A DNA stretch of 64,000 bases, taken from positions 62,001 to 126,000 of the forward strand of contig JADNYJ010000092.1 in NCBI GenBank assembly GCA_015501075.1. The letters are read 5' to 3'. Source of the DNA: Gymnopilus junonius. Taxonomy: Eukaryota; Basidiomycota; Agaricomycetes; Agaricales; Galerinaceae. A model generated the notes under the pieces. The model did no database searches and was not told where the DNA came from. It saw only the letters and a list, made by a program, of their open reading frames with translations. How positions within the stretch are numbered: position 1 is the first letter of the stretch; the number at the start of each line of letters is the position of its first letter. A program made the translations under genes and the position numbers. Positions 25,101 to 34,126 of the stretch are shown piece after piece.

Positions 25101-25829
25101 TCAATCATGGATTCCTCTGATACCTCTTAACCGATTTTATGATTATTCTTTTCCTTTTCCTTAGCCTATTGGAAAGGAGGAAGCTCTCAAACACAAATGC
25201 GAAACGCGTTCAAGGAGAACCAGATGGAGTCACAGAGCCAAAGCCAGGGTCTTGATCAATTCGATTTTGAAGAGAGTAAGAAGCCTCGGAGTCGACAACA
25301 ACGTCCTGCTGCTTCTACTGCTGATTCAGATGACCAACCAATGGCTTCTCAAGTGCCGAAGTCACGCAAACCGCCTTCTAAAGCTGAGTCCTCTCAGCGG
25401 GGAACGGCAAGGAGCCAAAGGTCCGGGGCTGGCAAAGCACAGTCGCAGTCCACCTCGAAGCAGAACCAGCTATTTTTGGACACGGATGAAGATGAAGACG
25501 AAGATAACTTCCAGGGCTTTGGAGGTGTCGATGATTCTCAACAGCCTCGTAGAACGAATGTACAGCCTCTGGTAGAGGATGAGGATGAGGAAGTGGAGGA
25601 GACTCTGAGATCGAGTGCTGGGATTGGCCCTACTGCTACGAAGGAGAAAGCGAAAGCGCCGACGTCGAAGTCGAAAACGACGACGAAAGCACCGACTGCA
25701 CCTGCCACGGGGAAGAGGTCGACTCGGAGAGCTACCACGAAGACTCTTGCTGCTGCTAAGAAAGCTGAACCTATTATTGTTGATGATGATTCGGATGATG
25801 GGGTATTCCGGGGCTTCAGGGGGAGGTGA
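22139..25829 (+). CDS. NBS1: Nibrin/Nbs1, FHA-BRCT subunit of the MRN DNA-repair complex, with frame breaks
   Basis: Nbs1 joins Mre11-Rad50 at double-strand breaks and recruits ATM/Tel1. The start MWVVVGPFDGEV is typical. The FHA domain follows across the first introns (LLKPNTVYALGRKDKP, NSKKISHDHLELIVG, LELLFGYKQNKSITL). Next come a BRCT-like region (CAALGIKLVHTLQDNITHH, VKPEWLLEVLRLGN) and a second conserved block (FNIWEPNEERVNFFGALRF). A long disordered Pro/Glu/Ser/Lys-rich region follows, then a conserved GRGK-rich segment and a tail ending in an acidic run and VFRGFRG. Introns are about 50-60 bp. To stay in the conserved frame one base is missing at each of 22691-22694 (C run), 23048-23050 (A run) and 24481-24483 (G run). 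The join near 23960-24030 also changes frame and is unresolved. The stop is at 25829. Family assignment is firm despite the breaks. Confidence 0.87.
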
Positions 25830-26345
25830 CGCATTGCTGCTGCTCGGACATAGGAGATGTGGGGGACCTAGATGAGTCGATATAGGCTGATATAGGCCAT
25901 CCTCATCCATCAGAGAGTTATGAAGATCTTTTTAGCTTTTTCAAATACGGATTCTATTTTAGCTGTGACATACTTGTATTTGTTCTACACTTTAACCCTA
26001 TAATTCTAATGCATCCCCGATGGAACTTCTATGTATACCTTTGTACTCGCTTTCCTTCCAGTTTTGAATATGGCCAAGAAAAAGCGGGTGCGGAGTGTTT
26101 CCTCGTGAAGATAAACGGAGTTGGCGATTTTGATAGGCGCTGACTTTTCTTCCTGCGAGCCCATCGTTCCAAGGTTGGGACCTCCCCGGTAGGCAATAAA
26201 TTCCTTTCCTTTCCTAGGTCAATGCAGCCGCAGTACTTGAGTTGCTTATGTTCCATGCGCCAAATGAGAAAAGTTGTTTAGGGCGCCTTAGGTATTAATC
26301 GGATTTGATAGGGACTGGTCGCAAAATCATGTTCAGTCTGCCCTA
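25830..26345. other. Convergent 3' intergenic region
   Basis: Lies between the ends of NBS1 and the F-box gene. Positions about 25990-26140 resemble 29640-29820 downstream, including the shared run GAGTTGGCGATT. This shows that the NBS1 duplication described below extended past the stop codon. Confidence 0.6.
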
Positions 26346-27878
26346 TTAAGTAGCAGTGAAGTTGAGTATTTGAGGATTTCCGCTACCGCAAATGTATGTC
26401 CGGTCTTGATATGAACCCCAGGTAATCTTCAAACCTGCAAATCGCTCCAAGCAACTTAGGTCGCAATGTCTCAACCGATATTGAGGGACAGGGATTTCGA
26501 GGACAAGATTGGACTCGCTGTAAACTATATGTGGCTTGACGAGGTTCAAGAAATGTAGAAGAAGCTCCGGGTCGAGAGGATCGGCTGGCTTAAGTATGGT
26601 GGTGTGGAGACATGGGAAAGGGGCAATGTTGGTTGCAGACCATGGAAGAGAGACAATATGGCGTAAACCGTCTTGGTCTGTGACGAGTCTCTCTAGCGAG
26701 GTCAACGATGAAAATATGTTTATCGATGCCCGGTTATTGGGGGGCAACGCTGTCGAGTTAGTTGTGAAGTTTAAGAGCTTGACACGGTCGTATGTGGACG
26801 ATGAAAGAGCTTCAATAAATACAGCAGGATCCTCGAAACCCTTTGCGCACGAGATGTCAAAGGAAAAAGGACCACTGAACATCTGGAATGAACTGTTTGT
26901 CACATGAAGGGCCAAGTCGGTAGGCGCCTCGACACCTCGCAAGAAATTTTGAAAGTACAACTGAAGAATTCTTTTGGCGACCTGAAGATTCGATGGAAGG
27001 GGATCGATTGAGAGGTTGGGAAGGAACAGGGCACATCCAGGTGCAGGCGAAATGTGCATTAACACATCGAGATATTTTGGCACGGAATCGGGTCTGTACA
27101 CCGTATGCATGGTGATAGACCCCAGATTCGAAAGAACAACCTGAGGGAGAGAAGTAACTCCCAGTAAATGGACGTGGCAGTCCGCCATATCAGTGGAAAC
27201 GTCTAGTTCCTCAAGAAACGGAGTCCGTTGGAGGACGCCGAGTAGTTCGGAAGCCGTGAAGGAGGAAGTAAAGCGGAGATAACGTAGAGTCGATAACCAT
27301 GACGCTCCTGTATTAATTTGGAGGGTTAATCCGGAGAAATGGCGTAGCCTCGGTGCGTCATTTGCGAATAGCTCAAAGTTGTTGGCAAAGGTATGGCGTG
27401 AAGGTGGTGTGCAGTCGACATAAATGCATTCGAGCTTTGGCGCCGGTGTTTGAAAGATGCGCCACTTTTCCAATTCTTGTTGAGACTCGAGTGTCATCGT
27501 AAACATGATTTCGAGACTCCGGACCCTATCCCACTCGCCAATCAGGAGAGTTCGGGCAAAGCGCTGGAGTCCGTCATCCCGACGGATCAAAACCTTCACA
27601 TGAAGACACGATTTCCCGGTCCGTTGCAAAATTTCCGTCTTCCACATGTCGGCCGAGCGATAAAGGCTGTTGATGTCGATGACTCGTCCCCACAGTGAAG
27701 AGGAGTTGAGGATGAGCGTTCGCCAGGACAAGCAAACTTGCGAAGCGTGGAGAAGGCTGGTCAGAGGTGATGGCCCTCTCTGATTGGGCCAGACTGGGGT
27801 CAAATTCTGGAATTCCGTGACGTGCAGAAAAATTATCCAGAGGATGTCCTGGTTTAATTTTGAAATCGGGGTCTGCAT
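26346..27878 (-). CDS. F-box-like protein of the agaricomycete expanded family
   Basis: A single uninterrupted 510-residue frame. The N-terminal 60 residues have the F-box pattern (ISKLNQDILWIIFLHV, then SQVCLSWRTLILNSSSLWG), which binds Skp1 in SCF ubiquitin ligases. The rest is leucine-rich with irregular repeats (RLRHFSGLTL, LRYLRFTSSF, PFLEELDVSTD), consistent with a degenerate LRR substrate-binding domain. Mushroom genomes carry many such genes, and the target is not predictable. A short 5' exon upstream of 27878 cannot be excluded. Confidence 0.8.
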   Translation of the reverse strand: MQTPISKLNQDILWIIFLHVTEFQNLTPVWPNQRGPSPLTSLLHASQVCLSWRTLILNSSSLWGRVIDINSLYRSADMWKTEILQRTGKSCLHVKVLIRRDDGLQRFARTLLIGEWDRVRSLEIMFTMTLESQQELEKWRIFQTPAPKLECIYVDCTPPSRHTFANNFELFANDAPRLRHFSGLTLQINTGASWLSTLRYLRFTSSFTASELLGVLQRTPFLEELDVSTDMADCHVHLLGVTSLPQVVLSNLGSITMHTVYRPDSVPKYLDVLMHISPAPGCALFLPNLSIDPLPSNLQVAKRILQLYFQNFLRGVEAPTDLALHVTNSSFQMFSGPFSFDISCAKGFEDPAVFIEALSSSTYDRVKLLNFTTNSTALPPNNRASINIFSSLTSLERLVTDQDGLRHIVSLPWSATNIAPFPCLHTTILKPADPLDPELLLHFLNLVKPHIVYSESNLVLEIPVPQYRLRHCDLSCLERFAGLKITWGSYQDRTYICGSGNPQILNFTAT

Positions 27879-28449
27879 GGCTGTCGTGTTTGAGGTTCAT
27901 CAAAAGTCTAGTTAAGCGCCTAGGAAGTTGGCCACTCACCGGTATTTCGTTGGTCAACGAACGAAAAAATACCCTAAAATCGATCCTTGCGGTGTCGTTG
28001 CGTTGTACTCGAGTCAGACAAAAAGGCCACAAGCTCATCAACCCCAAGTCCACATGTTTTATTTGTCGGGTTTTAACCAGCCGGCCCGACTTCATATTTC
28101 ACGATCGACATAAAGACTTGGTCTGGAATCTACCACAGCGCACAAGCCTGTGTTTTATTAAGTGTTTAAGCTCCGAAGAGCCAGTAACGTGCCGGCTTAC
28201 GTAGCGGCGCCCCACAGGCCAATGGGCAAGGCTTGCCATTTTTGTACCATCCGCTGTTATTGGACATCACTTAGAATCAAGTCCAGGCGTGGTCCAGGCT
28301 GCTCGTAAGATCACTGGGATTAATGCTATTGGACAAGATCATAATCAAGCTCTTACTTTCTGTACGACTTGCATGCGTTGGGGCATGCATAGGTGCCTCG
28401 TAGTCTGCGTGCTGTTTACCTCCCATTTCCTGACTGCATGTACAGGTCC
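27879..28449. other. Intergenic
   Basis: Upstream flank of the F-box gene. I see no supported feature. Confidence 0.4.
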
Positions 28450-29060
28450 TCCGGCTCGCTAAAGTCAAGCACGCCCAAATTTGGTCCATTGGTTGCAGCC
28501 CGGCACTCTCAATCGCGCAGGGTCACCCAGCTCTGCAATGACGAGGGGTTTTTCCTTTACCATTGAAGCTGCATTAGAGATTGAAAACGGCAACAGACCT
28601 CTTGTTTTATGTCCATCTGCTTTGTGACCTCTTTAGTCCTATTATGGAGAACGGATTGCGTACTCCTCTGAGGACTGTAAATAAGTCAGCCTTCACAAAG
28701 AACATTGCGAGAGAAGTACTTACATTGCAAACCAGTTTGCGAACATACGCTAAAATAATACTGTTTTAGGCCATCGAACCAGACAAAGGACAGTGAACCC
28801 TAGTATAGGTACAAGAGCATTTACTATAGATATGGCTGCTTGATGTCATTATCGGAATCGATTATCAAGCAAGGATCCTCGTCGGCACTAACAAACCGCC
28901 AACCCGCCTGAGGCCTCACGAGCCCATATCTTTATACCCAGTGTTCGTCGTTTGCGGATGAGGAAATGAGCGCCAGTAAGACTAATGTTTTGCCTACCAT
29001 GGACAATGTATTAACGCAGCACATGGATGTAGAGTAACAGAGAATAGGACGTCCGAGATG
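28450..29060 (+). pseudogene. Decayed 3' half of a DUF6533-like membrane-protein gene
   Basis: It is recognisably similar to the downstream gene at 31250-31838. Both contain GGGTCACCCAGCTCT (28520 and 31268 regions), a CTCTTGTTTTA...TCTGCT block (28600 and 31344), and the terminal stretch GGATGAGGAAAT...AGCGCCA followed by GCAGCACATGGATGTAGA in this copy (28960-29030) against 31733-31810. This copy has stops and frame changes (for example ...CNDEGFF then stop) and lacks the 5' half. It ends with the family stop codon near 29060, immediately against the NBS1-derived fragment. Confidence 0.7.
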
Positions 29061-29825
29061 AAAACACAGCAGGAGACAATGGCCTCTCAAAGGATGAAAT
29101 CGCGCAAGCCGCCTTCGAAGTCTGAGTCCTCCAAGAGGGGTACGGCGGGGGGCCCAATATCTGAAATTGGGATTGGCAAAGCAAAAGCACAGTCCAAGTA
29201 TCAAAGCAAAATCAGCTCTTTTTGGCCACATTAACAAGAAGGCGAAGATGACGACATCTTCCGAGGCTTTGGAGGGCCGACGATTCTCGTTGGGTTAATG
29301 TACAAACTCTAACAGATGATGATGAAGACGGACGAGAACATTGAGATCGAGGACTGAGACTAGCCCTGCTGCTGTTGCGGGTGCTGCGAAGCAAAAGCGA
29401 AAGCGAAAGCGGCAACGAAAACACCGGCGGAGCCGTCGACTCGGACGGCTACTACGGCGGCGGCGGCGAAAAAAGCTGGTCCTGCTATTGTCGATGTCCA
29501 GAGGCTTCAAGGGGAGGTGGCGGAGGCGGTAGTAGTGTTCACTAATAGGATGGACAAGTCCGTGTCGTATAAGCCATCAGACTTATGGGAGTTTTTTTTT
29601 GGCTTTTCAAATTGTTTATCCTTTAGCAACGTGTTTTCTCTAACCTATAATTTTAGTGAATTGCTTTTGACACGCCGTATAAGTATTCTTCAGTACGTAG
29701 TCTCTCGAACCACTTTCTTCCCTAGCTTTCTTTCTTGCCTTCAGGCTTGGACTGTGGCCAAGGAATTTAAAGAAAGAGCGGGGGCCATGATAAATGGAGT
29801 TGGCGATTCTTGATCGAGGTCTTCT
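29061..29825 (+). pseudogene. Decayed copy of the NBS1 3' end and its downstream flank
   Basis: The translation follows the intact gene closely: SRKPPSKSESSKRGTA here against SRKPPSKAESSQRGTA, then GKAKAQSK against GKAQSQST, an acidic run DDDIFRGFGG against EDNFQGFGG, and later TRTATTAAAAKKAGPAIVD against TRRATTKTLAAAKKAEPIIVD. An in-frame stop falls before the acidic run and the frame is broken afterwards. Similarity continues past the coding end (GGAGTTGGCGATTCTTGATCG at about 29796 against 26119), so genomic DNA was duplicated rather than a processed transcript. Neither the FHA nor the BRCT part is present. The source is the intact gene about 3.7 kb upstream in the same orientation. Confidence 0.8.
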
Positions 29826-30160
29826 GAGTTGCCACGCTCCTTGCACGCTCCACGCCGCGAGTCTTGCCAGTCGCCGGATAAACCGAGCCTATTAGTACCA
29901 TGCAAGCGATGGCTACCGAAATATGCGGCCTCAATTGTGCGGGGAACTCACACCTTGTCCTCTTCCACTCATTACAGAATTCATCTTGCCTTGCTGCACT
30001 GGAAGGAGGCCAACCGCTGCCAACCCCTACAGTCAGTGTCCATGCAGAGGAAAGATAGACAGTAGTAATTTATGTCGGTGCCACTGCCGTTAACGGTGAG
30101 CTTGTTAGTCATTTTTAGGGTGGTCAATATGGGCTAGATATTTTTTGCTCGATATAGATT

Positions 30161-31838
30161 TTGGACACCCAACTTGTCCAATGCACCTTGGTGGCGTGCG
30201 GGACATTACTGGTGCGTCTTCATCGCGGTACGAGGGATAATCATCTCTTTAGCTTCGTTTCTTTGCAGGTGTACGATTTTCTGTGTACTTTGGATCAAGA
30301 GGTGCAATCTGGTTGGGGACTTTCAGGCAGGATTCTAAAAGTCGAACTTTAGGTTGCCTACGTTTGGAGCTCATCCTGGAGTCTTGGGACGGTCCTCTTC
30401 TTTGTCAACAGATACTTGCCGTTCATTGATACGTTCCTGTCTCTCAAACGTGAGCCTTGCTTCAGTTGCTCGCATGACAACAACTCATGTTGAATTTCTG
30501 AACTGAGTTATTAGTCAAACTTTCCATGAACTTGCCAGAGGTATCTTGCATTGTTCTGCTGAAACTGGCATACTTATAAACTTTTTTTCTAGACCTGTCA
30601 AAGACAATACAAAGTTGTTACATGTGCGTAAAATCGGTTAATTTCATGAGTTTAACACATTTATCGTTCACGACAGGGTTTATTGCATCTGGAATCATTA
30701 TCTCGGAATGTAAGGACGGTATGGACTTCATATGAGTGCCCAAATTGACCTGCCCGTCAACATTCAGTCATTTTGGTGTTGCGGACATCGCGATATGTCA
30801 ACGCAAACGTTATGCTCTCATTACTCTCTCTATTTCAAGCACGGTGCGCATGGGTGTAATCTGCAGAGAAAATTGACACTGACATGTATTTTCAGCTTAC
30901 CTTTATCCCTGCTATCGTTGTTACTGATCTCGAGCTTAAATCATTGATATGTGAGATGCAAAGTTCTTGTTTCTGTGCTTGTCGTGAACATATCCCTCGC
31001 CATCTAGTTATTCCTTCAGATTTTCCCGGCTGCCGTTTATCAGCTGCCGGTCGCATTATCATCGTTTCTTATATTCTATTAGCATTATCGGAAACGAGTC
31101 AGTTTTGTTATTTCCGCACTTTCTTGTTTGTAACGGTGCTGAATTCTGAAATTGTAGCCATGGCAGTTCTAACTTGCATAACTGCTTATCGTCATCGTGA
31201 GTCCTTGGTCTAGAGTGGGCGCTAGCTGCAAGCCTCATGTGTTCCAGTCCGTCACTCGCAATCACGCTGGGTCACCCAGCTCTACAAAGATGGTGAGTTT
31301 ACTTTATTATGAGCTAGACTGGGAATTAAGCACGATGCCAGGTCTCTTGTTTTACGTCTATCTGCTCTGTGAGCCCTTTAATCCATGCACCTCAATGGTT
31401 CTACTCATTACCAAGCAGCTATATCTATTGCAAATGTCCTTGTACCTATACTAGCTCCTGTGAGTTTCTACCCCTGTGCCCGTGTGTTTTGATGATCTAA
31501 ACCAGTATTATTTTAGCGTATATTCGCCAATTGGCTTGCAACGTAACTACTCCCCTCCTAACGCTCTCTGCAAAGGCTAACTCATTTTTAGTCCTCAGAG
31601 GGTTATGCATTCCGTCCTGTGTAATCGGGTACTTTTGATGATTCTCAAACAAAGGTCCTCTTCAGCATTGACGAATCGTCTGAGGCCGTTCCGTGAGACC
31701 GCCTCTTCGGATCCGGTGTTCACGTCGTTTGTGGATGAGGAAATTAGCGCCAATATAACTATTGCATCGCCTACCGTAGACACTGTATTCACGCAGCACT
31801 TGGATGTAGAATTGCAGATAATAGAACGGCCGAGATGA
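30161..31838 (+). CDS. DUF6533-like multi-pass membrane protein, copy A (start not found)
   Basis: Exon pieces read as the agaricomycete DUF6533 family: VYDFLCTLDQEV (30268), TVLFFVNRYLPFIDTFLSL (about 30390-30450), GCRLSAAGRIIIVSYILLA (about 31030-31085), RWVTQLYKDG (31260-31290), LLFYVYLLC, SIANVLVPILAP, and a last exon beginning PQRVMHSVLCNRVLLMI and ending IIERPR at 31838. Short introns separate these pieces. The family is predicted to be a seven-helix membrane protein of unknown function. I find no ATG in frame for the first exon, because a stop precedes TTGGACACC at 30161. The start may lie in an earlier exon, or be lost. The middle exons (30600-31000) were not resolved. Confidence 0.55.
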
Positions 31839-31958
31839 GATTTTTGTAAATATGTGTTTGTTATGGAGAATGATCATGCATCAGTCCCTTTTCGGGTGGA
31901 AATAGCTTGATTCTGCCCTGACAGCGCTGGCCGCCCTTTTTCGCCTCTTCATACCGCC

Positions 31959-33926
31959 ATGGCTGCGACTGTGCGCCGGCGAACGCTTTCACGGCTTTTC
32001 TTCTTCGGCGTCGTCGCCCTCTTCGTCAAGCTTGTGTTCTTCTCTTCTCAACGCTCGACGGCCCCAAGTCCAACTCGCATCAAATCCAAGGACATAACTT
32101 TATTGAACGAGCAACACGATCGGACAAGTCTCTCAATGTCCAACGACATCCTTTTCTTCAGTCTCGGATGGGCAGGGATGAAAAGGAGGACATATTCTCG
32201 AATCTCATTCGAAATGGTGTGAGGGATTATTGGGAACGATTTCAACTGCCCTAGTAAGTTGCAATTCTAGCTTCGTCGAATGTACATAATGCTCAAGGGG
32301 AGAAAACGACCAGCATTTTGAACAAGGAGACGTCTTCCGAAGATGCTCAGCATGTCCATAATGCTATTGACAACCTTCTCTCACTGAATGGTTGGGTGGT
32401 GCACAGTGCCCAACTCTAACACGGCCTTTCGGGCAAAACATGCGGGAAAATGCATACGACGACCTCATCCGTGAAGACCACCTCTACTATGTCGCCATCG
32501 TTATTCACTCAGCAGATCACTTCTGGTAGACCAGCTGGCTGTCATCGTGCAGATGGCCAAGCGCTTGGGAACCAACAACCTTTTCGTATCAATGCTGGAC
32601 TACGACTCAACAGACTCGACGGAAACGTTGACCGACTTATCAGAAGCCGTGCTCACTCTCCTGGGTGTTCCGTTCAGAATAAGGAAAGTACGTGCCATGA
32701 CGGAGGACCCAGCGGCAGCTTACTATCCTCTGGAGGAGGCGTACATGCGCAATTTGGTTTGGAACCTCTTCATGAGCTGAATGAAAGGCGCAGGATCAAA
32801 TTTTCAAGGGTTGTCTGGCTAAAGGGGTTCACATGTCCAAATGATATTTTAGAAACTATTAAAATAAGCTTTGCCAACGAGGCTGCTATGGTGTGCGGCA
32901 TGGATTGGGCGGAGCATAATGGTTTCTTCATATTCTCTGATAGGTGAGTCTTTGTTATATTCTCTTCATTACTATTTCTAACCTCTAATGCAGGTGGAGA
33001 ACTCGCGACATTGAAGGCGATCAATTCCGACAATCTAAATCTAGTTCTAAACCAGACGCCGTTCCACCTCGCGACCGTCAAGGTGCTACTCGATATGGCC
33101 AGCATCTTCCCTTTCAAGTGTTCTGCTGCGAATCCGGGACACATGTCATCGATCCAGCCCAGTCGTACTACCGGGGCATCGCGTATCGTGCCGGCACTGA
33201 CTTCCAAAACCTCAGCAGGGCAGAAAGTGCACCTGTCCGAGACCCAGATGCGCCTTGCCTCGACAGTAGCCAGGCTTGGTTCTGTCGGGACCTGTGGGTA
33301 CGCATTGCCCGCGATGCTATGAACGAAGTGGATAAGTCAAATAACGGAGGATCGAGGCGTAAGCGTGATGTGATTGAAGTTGCGGCCAGAGACGCTCTGA
33401 TGGAGGGCAGGGACGCTGTGAAGGTGCAAGTAGGAGTAGCTGAGGAAGAAGTCGACGGTGATGCCGCAGACAGACGAAAACAAGGGAAGGATGCTGACCC
33501 TGACGCCAATGCAGGCTCGGACTACGATGCCATGCCTGATGAAGAGGGAGGGGAAGAAGTACCGCCTGCTGAAATTGTAACACTGTCAATACCCAATTCT
33601 GTTTTCCGACCGGCCAGGATTCTGGTCAACCCGCGATGCCCCACGACGTATGCGGGTGTCAGTCACACCCAGCTTGCGAGAGATCTGTTTGGAGAGGGAG
33701 ACGATGATTCAATTACGGCTTCTGGAAAATATGTCCTGGATGACTGGGAAGGCGCACCCGACAGCTTTGTTTGCCAGGAACAAAGGTGCTTTGCTCATTT
33801 TTACCATTGTTATGGAGGGTTGTGCTCACGTATTTTTGCAGACAAACTGGGGGTCGTAAGGCGACAAAGACCCAGCGGAGGCTTGGGTTCTCGATACACG
33901 ATGAAGTGGAAAAGTTGATCGAATAG
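31959..33926 (+). CDS. GT69 (CAP59/CMT1-type) alpha-1,3-mannosyltransferase-like protein, with frame breaks
   Basis: A type II membrane protein: a basic N-terminus (MAATVRRRTLSR) followed by a hydrophobic anchor (LFFFGVVALFVKLVFF). The catalytic region shows YYVAIVIHSADHFL, NNLFVSMLDYDSTDSTE, VPFRIRKVRAMT, RIKFSRVVWLKGF, AAMVCGMDWAEHNGFFIFSD and VFCCESGTHVIDP, all typical of cryptococcal-capsule-type mannosyltransferases. Known relatives act in the Golgi on mannan side chains. The last exon (from 33841) encodes GGRKATKTQRRLGF and stops at 33926. The intron before WRTRDIEGDQFR (32943-32994) is clear. One-base gaps are needed near 32090-32130, at about 32521-32526 (HFL-VDQL), and in the T run 32758-32760. 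A long acidic insertion lies at about 33350-33560. Acceptor substrate is unknown. Confidence 0.82.
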
Positions 33927-34126
33927 ATAGATATACCCATATGCGGTTTTAGCGTAAAATTGTATAATTGACTACTTATTATTGTCTCTTGGAGGCGGAC
34001 TCATAAAAAAATATGGCTTAGGGCCTAATTCGACGTTCATTGTATGTGTACACTGGAGAAACAAAGATGGAGCACAGGTGTGAGTGTTTACAAGAAAAAG
34101 CATAATTCTTCCAAGACATTGTTATG

